Positions 33,410 through 43,056 of a DNA stretch of 64,000 nt are shown here, piece after piece. The position numbers were made by a program, and so were the translations under genes. The stretch comes from Clostridiales bacterium Firm_16 (lineage in GTDB: Bacteria; Bacillota; Clostridia; Saccharofermentanales; Saccharofermentanaceae): assembly GCA_001604185.1 (NCBI GenBank), contig LVAV01000018.1:41260-105259 (forward strand), in the 5' to 3' direction. Position 1 is the first letter of the stretch; every line of letters begins with the position of its first letter. The notes beneath the pieces were generated by a model. The model made no database searches and was not told the DNA's origin. It saw only the letters and a program-made list of their open reading frames with translations.

Positions 33410-35023
33410 ATGAACGAATCGGTAATGAATGAGATCCAACGCCGCCGCACCTTCGCGATCATCTCGCACCCGGACGCCGGTAAGACGACCATGACAGAGA
33501 AGCTTCTTCTTTACGGAGGCGCGATCCACATGGCCGGCTCTGTTAAAGCTAGAAAAGCCGCGCATCACGCGACCTCCGACTGGATGGAGATCGAGAAGCA
33601 GCGTGGTATCTCCGTTACGTCTTCCGTCATGCAGTTCAACTACGACGGGTACTGCATCAACATCCTGGATACCCCCGGTCACCAGGACTTCTCCGAGGAT
33701 ACCTACCGTACATTGTGTGCCGCCGACGCCGCTGTCATGCTCCTTGACGGTGCGAAGGGTGTCGAGGCCCAGACCATCAAGCTCTTCACCGTTTGTAGAA
33801 AGCGTGGTATCCCGATCTTTACTTTCATCAACAAGATGGACCGTGCCGCCAAGAATCCTTTCGACCTCATTGATGAGCTGGAAAAAGTTCTGGGCATTCG
33901 TTCTACTCCGATCAACTGGCCCATCGGCACCGATGGTGATTTCCAGGGCGTATTTGTCCGCGAATCCGAGCAGGTCCTTCTCTTCGACAACGAGACCAAG
34001 GACCACGGTGCGACCATGGTCAAGTCCATCAGCGCGGGCATCAACGATGAGGAAGAGCTCAGAAAGCACTTAAGTGCCCAGCACTATGAGACCCTGAAGA
34101 ACGATATCGAACTTCTGGATATGGCCGGTGACCCCTTCGACCTGGATAAGATCCTGGCCGGTGAGCTGACACCTGTATTCTTCGGATCCGCCATCACCAA
34201 CTTCGGTGTAGAGCCTTTCCTGAAGAAGTTCCTGGAGATCGCTCCGGGCCCGCAGGCTCACGAGACTTCTGACGGCATCGTGGAGCCGACCGAGGATTAC
34301 TTCTCCGGTTTCGTCTTCAAGATCCAGGCCAACATGGACCCGAACCACAGAGACCGTATGTCTTTCATGCGTATCTGTTCCGGCAAGTTCGAGAAGGGCA
34401 TGAACGTCAAGCACATGCGTACCGGCAAGAAGATCACTCTTGCCCAGCCGCAGCAGTTCATGGCGCAGGACCGTACCATCGTGGAAGATGCCTATGCCGG
34501 TGACATCATCGGTCTTTTCGATCCGGGTATTTTCCGTATCGGTGATACTGTCACCACTTCTTCTAAGAATTTCAACTTTGCCAATATCCCGGTATTCCCG
34601 CCGGAGCATTTCGCCCGTGTGCAGCCTAAGGATTCCATGAAGAGAAAGCAGTTCCTCAAGGGGATCGAGCAGCTCTCCGAGGAAGGTGCCGTTCAGCTTT
34701 ATAAGCAGCCGGGCATCGGTACCGAGACATACATCATGGGCGTAGTCGGTGTACTTCAGTTCGAAGTTCTGGAGCATCGTCTCAAGACCGAATATGGTGT
34801 AGATATTCTCCGCAATAATCTGAACTATCGCTTCGCAAGATGGTGCAGCAAGCAGGACGAATCTGTCGACATCGATTTTTCCAAGCTGACTCTTACATCC
34901 ACATCCATGCTGGTCCTCGACCGTGATGAGATGCCGGTAGTGCTCTTCGAATCCGAATGGGCGATCTCCTGGGCCCTCGAACACAACGAAGGACTCAAGT
35001 TGGATGATATTCATGAGCGCTGA
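33410..35023 (+). CDS. prfC: Peptide chain release factor 3
   Basis: This 537-residue translational GTPase recycles class I release factors. The G1 motif SHPDAGKTT, the G3 motif DTPGHQDF and the G4 motif NKMD are present. The N-terminal QRRRTFAIISHPDAGKTT is characteristic of RF3 rather than EF-G. The ATG at 33410 follows AGGAAGG by 7 nt. The open frame upstream to 33293 runs through the leader and is unlikely to be translated. The stop is followed directly by a long hairpin with the conserved GTCCTC...TGCG apex. Confidence 0.95.
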   Translation: MNESVMNEIQRRRTFAIISHPDAGKTTMTEKLLLYGGAIHMAGSVKARKAAHHATSDWMEIEKQRGISVTSSVMQFNYDGYCINILDTPGHQDFSEDTYRTLCAADAAVMLLDGAKGVEAQTIKLFTVCRKRGIPIFTFINKMDRAAKNPFDLIDELEKVLGIRSTPINWPIGTDGDFQGVFVRESEQVLLFDNETKDHGATMVKSISAGINDEEELRKHLSAQHYETLKNDIELLDMAGDPFDLDKILAGELTPVFFGSAITNFGVEPFLKKFLEIAPGPQAHETSDGIVEPTEDYFSGFVFKIQANMDPNHRDRMSFMRICSGKFEKGMNVKHMRTGKKITLAQPQQFMAQDRTIVEDAYAGDIIGLFDPGIFRIGDTVTTSSKNFNFANIPVFPPEHFARVQPKDSMKRKQFLKGIEQLSEEGAVQLYKQPGIGTETYIMGVVGVLQFEVLEHRLKTEYGVDILRNNLNYRFARWCSKQDESVDIDFSKLTLTSTSMLVLDRDEMPVVLFESEWAISWALEHNEGLKLDDIHER

Positions 35024-35096
35024 CAAATTAAGAACCAATTTCGCGCTTGTCCTCGGACGAAGTCCTGCGTAAGCGCGCGAAATTGGTTTTAATTTG
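35024..35096 (+). terminator. Long hairpin with conserved GTCCTC...TGCG apex, downstream of prfC
   Basis: The arms 35024-35048 and 35071-35096 are complementary over about 25 bp with one or two gaps (CAAATTAA, AACCAATTTCGCGC). They enclose GTCCTC, a GGAC-GAA-GTCC stem and TGCGTAA. The right arm ends in TTTTAATTTG, a weak T-tail. The apex sequence recurs downstream of cls and thrC. The structure most simply acts as the prfC terminator, but the conserved apex needs another explanation. Confidence 0.8.
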
Positions 35097-35199
35097 TTCG
35101 TGGTTTTTGTTATACTTGAGTGTATAGAAACACATCGTTTGTCGGACGGGGTTGTCTGATGTTTTTTGGTAGTTTTTCTGCGCGAGGGTTTTCTGGATC

Positions 35200-36333
35200 A
35201 TGATCAATCTGACCTCTATATTTGGTACGGATTTTGTTGGTGTTTTTCTGCTCTTGATGATTCTTCTGGCCAAGGGTTGGAGTCTGCCTGCGCGTATGAG
35301 GGAGAGTAAGATCCTCCTGGTCCTTATTGTTGCGACGATCTTCTACTGCGCGGGGGATGCGTATCTTTCTTTTATCGATGGTATGCCGGGGTCTTCTCTG
35401 CGGGTGATCAACCATATCGGAAACACCTATCTGTTTTTATACAATCTCATCGTAGGTATCGGGATCATCTTCCTGGTTGTGATCCACATCGACAAGTCTG
35501 TTCCCAAGCTTCAGGTCGCTTTCTTTGCGGTGCTGGGTACAGTGGAAGTTGCCCTTCTCAGTGTGAACTTCATTTACCCTGTCGTTTTCCATATCGATGC
35601 GCAGAACTGCTATCACCGTGATTCGTTTTACGTAATCTTCCTGATCGGCGGTGCGCTGATGATCCTTTATGGTTACACCTACTACTTCGTGTCCAAGATC
35701 AAGAATCCGGCGCTTCGTTATTTCCCGGTCTGGCAGTTCCTGACACCGATCGTTCTGGCGATGCTGATCCAGGCTGCGATCTATGGCGTTTCCCTGCAGC
35801 CTGTAGGTTATGCCATCGCTTTCACGGGACTGGTGATCTGCCTGCAGAACGAGTGCATCTATATCGACAAATTGACCGGAGTGTATAACCGTTATGAACT
35901 GGATAATTTCTTGAAAGTTTTTCCTCGGTTCCGTCGAGAGAAAGTCGCCGTGATCATGATCGACCTCAATGGTTTCAAATCCATCAACGATACCTATTCT
36001 CACGCAGAGGGTGACGCGGCGCTCGTTGCTTTTGCCAATATCCTGACCCAGGTCACCCGGTCCGAAGGAACCGTGATCCGTTTTGCCGGAGATGAATTCA
36101 TCGTCGTGATCCGCCGTTTCAGAGATCCGGACATCGAAGCTTACAAGAAGAAGATCCTGGATGCGGTAGAAGAATACAATTCCACATCCGGCAAGCCCTA
36201 CAAGCTGTCCGCGGCCGTGGGCGGAGACATCTTCGCCTGCACCGGTGAGCAGGATGACATCGTGGCCAAGATCGACCACCTCATGTACAAGGACAAGGAA
36301 GAATACTACAAGGATCATCCGAAAAGAGCATAA
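35200..36333 (+). CDS. Membrane-bound diguanylate cyclase (multi-pass sensor plus GGDEF)
   Basis: The 377-residue protein has about seven membrane helices (residues 8-225) followed by a GGDEF domain (about 230-370). The signature reads RFAGDEF, an accepted active variant. The metal and substrate region MIDLNGFKSINDTYSHAEGD is well conserved and no RxxD inhibitory site is seen. It should make c-di-GMP in response to a membrane or extracellular cue. The start at 35200 has a weak GAGGG 12 nt upstream. It lies downstream of prfC but beyond that gene's hairpin, so it probably has its own promoter. Confidence 0.85.
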   Translation: MINLTSIFGTDFVGVFLLLMILLAKGWSLPARMRESKILLVLIVATIFYCAGDAYLSFIDGMPGSSLRVINHIGNTYLFLYNLIVGIGIIFLVVIHIDKSVPKLQVAFFAVLGTVEVALLSVNFIYPVVFHIDAQNCYHRDSFYVIFLIGGALMILYGYTYYFVSKIKNPALRYFPVWQFLTPIVLAMLIQAAIYGVSLQPVGYAIAFTGLVICLQNECIYIDKLTGVYNRYELDNFLKVFPRFRREKVAVIMIDLNGFKSINDTYSHAEGDAALVAFANILTQVTRSEGTVIRFAGDEFIVVIRRFRDPDIEAYKKKILDAVEEYNSTSGKPYKLSAAVGGDIFACTGEQDDIVAKIDHLMYKDKEEYYKDHPKRA

Positions 36334-36337
36334 AAGT

Positions 36338-36387
36338 ACGACCCGTTTCCTCACCTTCTGGAAAGCCTGGACACGGGTCGTTTTTTC
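36338..36387. terminator. Bidirectional intrinsic terminator
   Basis: ACGACCCGT (36338-36346) pairs with ACGGGTCGT (36373-36381). TTTTTT follows on the plus strand and TTTTAT on the minus strand. An alternative TTTCC/GGAAA pairing lies inside. It separates the convergent diguanylate cyclase and the first LRR protein. Confidence 0.85.
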
Positions 36388-36424
36388 ATGCTTTTATTTG
36401 GGAAAAAGACTTGCGTTTCTGTTC

Positions 36425-39400
36425 TTATTTCACCGTCTTCGAGATCGCGCTGCTGTAGTCTCCGTAATACTTCACGCCGCCGATCTCCACATAAGCTCTG
36501 ACCTTAAAGTAGTAGGTCTTTCCTGTGGAAAGTCCCGGGCACTTTCTTGAAGTAGTGGTCACAGAACCGCACAGACTATAGGTACCGTTCGCAGATGTAG
36601 AGCGGTAGACTTCATATCCTGTTGCACCCGTTATTTTGTTCCAGGAAAGGGTCACACTTGTGGATGTGGAAGATGCGATCTTAACTGTCGGAGTCGCAAT
36701 ACGTGTGACTGCATCCACTACTGAACTATAGGCGCTGTACTTCTTGGCTCCGTCTACTACCACATAGGCACGAACCTTGAAGAAATACTTCTTACCGGAA
36801 GTAAGACCCGGGCACTTTCTGGAGGTGGTGGTCACCTCACCGAGCTTGGAATAGGTGCCGTTGGCAGATGTGGCACGGTATACTTCGTATCCCTCTGCAC
36901 CGGTGACTGCGTTCCAGGCGATGGTAACGCTGGTAGTGGTTCTGGCCGTGACACGAAGTGAAGCCGGAGCAGAAAGTTTCGGTGTGGCACTCACTACGGA
37001 ACTATACTGGCTATATGTCTTCTTTCCGTTCAATTCGATAAATGCACGGACCTTGAAGTAGTATGCCGTTCCCGTCTTCAGACCCGGGCACTTTCTGGAT
37101 GTAGTAGTCACTTCACCGAGCTTGGAATATGTTCCATTGGAAGATGTAGCACGGTATACTTCGTATCCGCTTGCACCGGTGACTGCATTCCAGGATACCG
37201 TAACGCTTGTCGCAGAAGCAACGGCTGCTTTCACACCGGAAGGAACACCCACGGTGTTGACTTTCCATACCGCATAAAGAGTCAGGGCCTTGTCGGTCGA
37301 ATAAGTCGCACCCGGCTGGTATGTGGCTGTTGTTGCGGTAGAAGATGTAGCCCAGCCCAGGAAAGTGCAGCCCGCACGGGTCGGTCTTGTGGAAGAAAGA
37401 GTCAGGGCATTCTTATAGTACTTGGTCTGCGCAGCAGGTGCACCGGATCCGCCGTTGGCGTTATAGGTCACCTTATACTCGGCCTGTACAACTGTCCAGA
37501 TCTGGTTCGGGTTTCCCGTATACATATACTGGCTGATGTTCGCACCGTTAGATGCCACACCACCCTGTACGTCGGCCACCATACCACCGTTTCTTGCGAT
37601 AAGGGTATAGCCGTTTCCGGTCTTGCGGATGGCCCAGTGCTGACACAGTGCATTGTCATAATTGGCCAGACAGATATTCTGGCACAGATCTGACTTACCG
37701 TAGTCCACGGTCAGAGCTTTTCCCGAAGCGGAATGAATGATCTTGTAATAACCGTTATCCAGTTTCGTAATATCGAAGGCGTCGTAACGGTTGTCTCCCG
37801 AGTTCTGATAAAGCTGTACGTTGACGCCGTCCGCCACGCTGCCGCTGTTACCGTACACATCCATTTTCCAGTCGTTTCCGAGACCGCTGAGGATCATGTA
37901 TCTTCCGTTGGCCACAGGCTGGGAAGGCTTGTACGGGATGAAGAGCCATGTCTGACCGTTTCCCTTGTTCTTCGGCCATGTCATGATGTTCGTCTGGTTA
38001 TCCAGTCCGCCGTTGGTAAGATCCAGGGAGAATCCGTTGCACTGCGCCTGAACACGGTAGCCTCTGTCTGTATCCGAGTTGTAGCAGATTGCCCACTTCT
38101 GGGTCGTTTCATTCTTGGTATGGACGCGTGCATTGGCTCCTACATCCAGATATTCTTTTTTGTCGATATCTCCGGCAACATCCAGATACATCTGTGTGCC
38201 CTTCTGGCGGATCGTATAGAATCCGTCACTGTAAGTGATGGTCCAGATGTCCCAGCTGCCCGGTTCTTCACCGCTCCAGAGAGATACGTTGGATCCGTCC
38301 GGTGCCGGACAGTCACGTCCTAAGATGTCCATGAAATAAAGACGGTTCTTATCTACCGATGCCGCAGTAGCGATGATGTAATCTCCATCCGGCAGCACAC
38401 GGTCAAAGCCGGAGTTCATCGGCATACCGCAGTGGATATCCGTGTTGAAAGAAGTCGAATCATCTACTGTCAAAGACACTCTCTTACCGTCGATCTTTGT
38501 CTCGTAAATACGGACATAATTCGTTCTTCTAGTGACTTCCGGCGTAGTCTTGCTCGCTTCAAGAAGCCACGGACACCAGCCGATATCCAGCCAGCTCAGC
38601 GAATAGTTATTGTAACTGTCCAGGATGAGCAGATTCGGTTTTCTACCGAAATCGATCGAGGTCAGGCTGTTATTGGAACAGTAGAATTCCACCAGTTTCA
38701 CGAGATTGCTGACATTCAGTGATTCCAGATTGTTATGGCTACAGGACAGACTGGTCAGTTTTGTGAGGTGGTTGACATTTAATGTACTAAGCGAGTTGGT
38801 ACCGCATGACAAATAGGTCAGTTCTTTGTTGTTTCTAAGATCCAGAGAACTGAGCTTGTTCTGGCTGCAACTAAGCTGCTCAAGTCCGGTAAGTCCGCCC
38901 AGGTCCAGATTGCTGATGGAATTATATCCGCAGGACAGATATTTCAGTTTCGTATTGTTTCTGACATCAAGTACGCTTATCTTATTGGAACTGCACGAAA
39001 GATTCGTGAGATCCGGGAAATTACCGACGTCGAGACTTTCAAGTTTGTTATTATTGCAGCTCAGGCTGGTCAGTTTCGTGACTCCGTTCAGATTCAAAGC
39101 CTGTATCTGGTTTGAACCACAATCCAGGCTCTTGAGATTCGGCTGATTACTCAGATCCAGAGAGACAAGTCTGTTCGTGGCGCAATCCACACTTTCAAGC
39201 AAAGGATTGCTACTGAGATCAAGCCTGGACAAGGCATTATTCGGGCAGAACAGAGTCTTCAGATTATGGAAGTGCTCGATACCCTTTAACGTGTCGATAC
39301 TGCTGTTCGCGCAGTAGAACGCCGTGACCCTGTCCAGTTCTTCCGGGGAAAGCTCGCCGTTCTTATCTCGGTCGAAATCTCTGCTGACGATCTGGCGGAC

Positions 39401-39574
39401 TTTCTCATTCGGGAAAACCGACGCATCGATCTTTACGGTCTCCCCTGCTGCCATGGCGGTATTTCCGCTCTGGATCTTGTCTTCGTCTGCTTTCACATAT
39501 CTGGAATAGGCACAGACTGCTACGCCTGTTCCTAATGCCAGCAAACATGAAAGAATTGCTTTGTTTGTGTTCAT
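36425..39574 (-). CDS. Secreted leucine-rich-repeat, ricin-type and FN3 protein (tandem paralogue A)
   Basis: The 1049-residue protein has a signal peptide (about residues 1-29) and an EF-hand-type calcium loop (DRDKNGELSPEE, about 68-79). An internalin-like leucine-rich-repeat array (about 98-330; L.SLDCGSN, L.YLSCG and the like) follows. Next come two ricin-B-like modules (about 390-690), an InlB/Flg_new-type beta repeat (VTYNANGGSG, about 700-765) and three FN3 domains to the end. No LPXTG or membrane anchor is seen, so attachment may be non-covalent. It lies 32 bp after a highly similar gene. Carbohydrate or host-ligand binding at the surface is inferred from the modules. Confidence 0.85.
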   Translation of the reverse strand: MNTNKAILSCLLALGTGVAVCAYSRYVKADEDKIQSGNTAMAAGETVKIDASVFPNEKVRQIVSRDFDRDKNGELSPEELDRVTAFYCANSSIDTLKGIEHFHNLKTLFCPNNALSRLDLSSNPLLESVDCATNRLVSLDLSNQPNLKSLDCGSNQIQALNLNGVTKLTSLSCNNNKLESLDVGNFPDLTNLSCSSNKISVLDVRNNTKLKYLSCGYNSISNLDLGGLTGLEQLSCSQNKLSSLDLRNNKELTYLSCGTNSLSTLNVNHLTKLTSLSCSHNNLESLNVSNLVKLVEFYCSNNSLTSIDFGRKPNLLILDSYNNYSLSWLDIGWCPWLLEASKTTPEVTRRTNYVRIYETKIDGKRVSLTVDDSTSFNTDIHCGMPMNSGFDRVLPDGDYIIATAASVDKNRLYFMDILGRDCPAPDGSNVSLWSGEEPGSWDIWTITYSDGFYTIRQKGTQMYLDVAGDIDKKEYLDVGANARVHTKNETTQKWAICYNSDTDRGYRVQAQCNGFSLDLTNGGLDNQTNIMTWPKNKGNGQTWLFIPYKPSQPVANGRYMILSGLGNDWKMDVYGNSGSVADGVNVQLYQNSGDNRYDAFDITKLDNGYYKIIHSASGKALTVDYGKSDLCQNICLANYDNALCQHWAIRKTGNGYTLIARNGGMVADVQGGVASNGANISQYMYTGNPNQIWTVVQAEYKVTYNANGGSGAPAAQTKYYKNALTLSSTRPTRAGCTFLGWATSSTATTATYQPGATYSTDKALTLYAVWKVNTVGVPSGVKAAVASATSVTVSWNAVTGASGYEVYRATSSNGTYSKLGEVTTTSRKCPGLKTGTAYYFKVRAFIELNGKKTYSQYSSVVSATPKLSAPASLRVTARTTTSVTIAWNAVTGAEGYEVYRATSANGTYSKLGEVTTTSRKCPGLTSGKKYFFKVRAYVVVDGAKKYSAYSSVVDAVTRIATPTVKIASSTSTSVTLSWNKITGATGYEVYRSTSANGTYSLCGSVTTTSRKCPGLSTGKTYYFKVRAYVEIGGVKYYGDYSSAISKTVK

Positions 39575-39606
39575 AACCTCATTTCTCTCCCCTATTATGC
39601 AGTTTG

Positions 39607-42600
39607 TTATTTGACTGTCTTAGAGACAACATTGCTGTAGTCACCGTAATACTTCACGCCGCCGATCTCCACATAGGCTCTGACCTTAAAGTAGTAGGTC
39701 TTGCCGCTTGAAAGTCCCGGGCACTTTCTGGATGTAGTTGTCACAGAACCGCACAGGCTATAGGTACCGTTCGCAGATGTAGAGCGGTAGACTTCGTATC
39801 CTGTGGCGCCCGTTACCTTATTCCAGGAAAGGGTCACGCTTGTGGATGTGGAAGATGCGATCTTAACTGTCGGAGTCGCAATACGTGTGACTGCGTCTAC
39901 TACTGTACTATAGGCACTGTACTTCTTGGCTCCGTCGACTACAACATAGGCACGAACCTTGAAGTAATACTTCTTACCGGAATTAAGACCCGGACACTTT
40001 CTGGAGGTGGTGGTCACCTCACCGAGCTTGGAATAGGTGCCGTTGGCAGATGTGGCACGGTATACTTCGTATCCCTCTGCACCGGTGACAGCATTCCAGG
40101 CGATGGTAACGCTGGTAGTGGTTCTGGCCGTGACACGAAGTGAAGCCGGAGCAGAAAGTTTAGGTGTGGCACTCACTACGGAACTATACTGGCTGTATGT
40201 CTTCTTTCCGTTCAATTCGATAAATGCACGAACCTTGAAGTAGTATGTCGTTCCCGGCTTCAGTCCCGGGCACTTTCTGGAGGTGGTGGTCACCTCGCCG
40301 AGCTTGGAGTACGTTCCGTTGGAAGATGTAGCACGGTATACTTCGTATCCGCTTGCACCGGCAACTGCATTCCAGGACACCTTCACGCTTGTTGAAGAAG
40401 CGGTGGCTGCTTTCACACCGGAAGGAACGCCCACGGTGTTGACTTTCCATACCGCATAAAGAGTTACGGCCTTATCTGTCGAATAAGTCGCACCCGGCTG
40501 ATACGTCGCCGTTGTTGCAGTAGAAGATGCGGCCCATCCCAGGAAAGTGCAGCCCGCGCGAGTCGGTCTTGTGGAAGAAAGGGTCAGGGCATTCTTATAG
40601 TACTTGATCTGAGACGCAGGTGCACCGGATCCGCCGTTAGCGTTATAGGTCACCTTATACTCGGCATTGACGAAAGTCCAGATCTGGTTCGGATTGCCGG
40701 TATGCGGATACTGGCAGATATTGGCTGCATTAGAAGCTACACCACCCTGTACGTCTACCACCAGGCCGCTGCTTCTGGCCACCAGTGAATAGCCGTTTCC
40801 GACCCTGCGGATCGCCCACTGCTGGCAGAGCAGATCTCTGTCTGTCGCAACATAGATATTCTCGCAGTATTTCGAAGTTCCATCGTTCACTGTCAGAGCT
40901 TTTCCCGAGGCAGCGTGAAGGATCTTATAGTATCCGTTATCCAGTTTCTTCAGATCGAAGGAGTTGAACTGGTTCAACGCATCGTCTTCGTAAAGCTGTA
41001 CGTTGGTCTTGTCATCGATATTGCCGGAGTTGCCGTATACGTCCATCTCCCAGTTGCTTCCAAGAGCACTCTTGATCATGTACCTTCCGTTAGCTACAGG
41101 CTGGGAAGGCTTGTACGGGATGAAGAGCCAGGTCTCGGCTGTACCGTCGTTGGCAAACCAGGTGCGGATGTTCGTCAGGTTATTCACGGAGCCGTTCTCC
41201 AGATCCAGAGAATAGCCGTTGTACTGGGCCTGGACACGATAGCCCTTATCGTTGGCGGAGTTCATGCAGATCGCCCACTTCTGCGGAGTATCTTTCTTTC
41301 TCACTTCTACATTCGCACCTACGTGCAGATACATATCCGGAGCCGTCGATTCTTCTACGTTCAGATACATGGATGTGCCCTTCTGGCGGATCGTGTAGAA
41401 ACCGTTGTCATAGGTTATGGTCCATATATCGTGCGGTCCCGGTTCTTCTCCGCTCCAGATGGATACGTTGGAGCCGTCCGCGGCCGGGCAGTCTCCACCG
41501 TAGATATCCATGAAGCAAAGCATATTCTTGTTGGAGGATCCGGCATTGGCAATGATGTAATCTCCATCCGGAAGCACAGCGCCATATCCGGAGGTCATCG
41601 GTGTTCCGTAAGATGATTCAAGGCTGATGTTTAAACCATTATCGCACTGAAGTGTGCATCTTAGATTGTCGATGGTTGCCGTATAAGACCGGTACGTATC
41701 GGAAGAGGAAGACTGAGTCTGCAGAAGTTGCTTCATGTATGGCGAGGATCCCAGTTCTATGCTTCCGAGATTATTCGACTCGCAATAGAGCGTTCTGAGT
41801 TTGTTAAGATTGCCGAGCTTGAGGGTATGCAGCTGATTCCTGCAGCAGGACAGATACTCCAGGCTGGCCGTCCTGCTGACATCCAGCTCAGAAAGTGAAT
41901 TGTCTGAGACACGGAGATCTTTCAGTTTCGTATTGTTGTACAGATTGAGTTCGGAAATACCGGTACCATAGCAATAGAATTCCGCCAGTTCCGGATTATT
42001 AGACACATCGATATAACCCAGTTTGTTGCCACTGCATCTGTATACTCTCAGGTTCGGCAGATGCGTCACGCTGAAGCTTGATATCTTGTTACTGTCGATC
42101 TGCACATCTTCCAGAAGCGTGTTCTGACTGATATCCAGTGAAGAAATACTGCAGCATGCGCAGTTGAGTGTCTTCAGTTTCTTGTTGTTTCTGACATCAA
42201 GAGTTGTGAGATTCCAGTTGTGAGAGACATAAATATCCACCAGATTCGGATTATTGCCGGTGTTAAGTGACGTCAGTTTGGCCGAAGGTGCGCACACCCA
42301 TTCCAGAGCCGTATTCGTGCTGATATCCAGATTGCTCAGGTTACAGGAACCACACCAGAGATAGGTCAGTTTCTTTAGATTCCTGATGTTCAGACTCGAC
42401 ATCTGATCGTTACCGCAACTGAGTTCTTTCAACTCAGAAAGCATACTGACATCCAGAGTCGTCAGTTTATTTGCACCGCAATTGATTTTCTGCAGGTTCG
42501 TATTCTTTCGAAGATCCAGATAGGTAATGCTGTTGGCATTGCAGGTCAGTTCCTGAAGATTCTCGAAATGCTCGATTCCCTTGAGGTCGGAAATGCCGCA

Positions 42601-42870
42601 CTTATAAAGATACATTGTGCGCGTGTTTCGTTCTGATTTCGATAACACGTTATCCTTGTTGGAATCGTATTTGTCCTTGACGATGTTTCGGAAAGCTTCG
42701 TCCGGGAAAGTCGATGCATTGATCGGGACGTCTTCGTCCCCATACGTCGTAATTCCTGAATTCGAGCCAATGTGTTCATCCTCTGCCTTCACCTGACGCG
42801 TAACAGCTGAAACTGAAATGCCCGCGCCGGCGCACAGCAAAAGTGCAAGTAATGCCCTTCTCCTAAGCAT
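39607..42870 (-). CDS. Secreted leucine-rich-repeat, ricin-type and FN3 protein (tandem paralogue B)
   Basis: The 1087-residue protein has the same domain order as its downstream neighbour: signal peptide, degenerate EF-hand-like loop (DSNKDNVLSKSE), LRR array, two ricin-B-like modules, beta repeat and three FN3 domains. The last 350 or so residues are nearly identical in the two proteins, while the LRR parts differ clearly. The DNA is also almost the same there. I chose the ATG at 42870 because GAGGAGG lies 8 nt upstream and a good signal peptide (MLRRRALLALLLCAGAG) follows. The in-frame ATG at 42897 precedes that ribosome binding site. Paralogue A may be co-transcribed with it. Confidence 0.85.
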   Translation of the reverse strand: MLRRRALLALLLCAGAGISVSAVTRQVKAEDEHIGSNSGITTYGDEDVPINASTFPDEAFRNIVKDKYDSNKDNVLSKSERNTRTMYLYKCGISDLKGIEHFENLQELTCNANSITYLDLRKNTNLQKINCGANKLTTLDVSMLSELKELSCGNDQMSSLNIRNLKKLTYLWCGSCNLSNLDISTNTALEWVCAPSAKLTSLNTGNNPNLVDIYVSHNWNLTTLDVRNNKKLKTLNCACCSISSLDISQNTLLEDVQIDSNKISSFSVTHLPNLRVYRCSGNKLGYIDVSNNPELAEFYCYGTGISELNLYNNTKLKDLRVSDNSLSELDVSRTASLEYLSCCRNQLHTLKLGNLNKLRTLYCESNNLGSIELGSSPYMKQLLQTQSSSSDTYRSYTATIDNLRCTLQCDNGLNISLESSYGTPMTSGYGAVLPDGDYIIANAGSSNKNMLCFMDIYGGDCPAADGSNVSIWSGEEPGPHDIWTITYDNGFYTIRQKGTSMYLNVEESTAPDMYLHVGANVEVRKKDTPQKWAICMNSANDKGYRVQAQYNGYSLDLENGSVNNLTNIRTWFANDGTAETWLFIPYKPSQPVANGRYMIKSALGSNWEMDVYGNSGNIDDKTNVQLYEDDALNQFNSFDLKKLDNGYYKILHAASGKALTVNDGTSKYCENIYVATDRDLLCQQWAIRRVGNGYSLVARSSGLVVDVQGGVASNAANICQYPHTGNPNQIWTFVNAEYKVTYNANGGSGAPASQIKYYKNALTLSSTRPTRAGCTFLGWAASSTATTATYQPGATYSTDKAVTLYAVWKVNTVGVPSGVKAATASSTSVKVSWNAVAGASGYEVYRATSSNGTYSKLGEVTTTSRKCPGLKPGTTYYFKVRAFIELNGKKTYSQYSSVVSATPKLSAPASLRVTARTTTSVTIAWNAVTGAEGYEVYRATSANGTYSKLGEVTTTSRKCPGLNSGKKYYFKVRAYVVVDGAKKYSAYSTVVDAVTRIATPTVKIASSTSTSVTLSWNKVTGATGYEVYRSTSANGTYSLCGSVTTTSRKCPGLSSGKTYYFKVRAYVEIGGVKYYGDYSNVVSKTVK

Positions 42871-42985
42871 ACTTTTACCTCCTCGCAATACATGCAATAT
42901 AGAATTTGTATTGATTTTACTAAGCGCCCAAACTAATAAAAACCACCTTATTCTACCACGTATCCCGGGGAGAAATGTGACAATC

Positions 42986-43001
42986 TTATCATATATGATA
43001 A
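42986..43001. promoter_or_regulatory. 16-bp perfect palindrome, operator candidate
   Basis: TTATCATATATGATAA is a perfect palindrome in the intergenic region between the divergent LRR gene and the membrane protein gene. It sits 56 bp before the ATG at 43057, where a promoter would be expected. I cannot name the regulator. Confidence 0.5.
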
Positions 43002-43056
43002 AATCAACTCATAATCGATCCGGCGGGGCCCCCGCATTTGGGTGAAGGGAGTGAGT

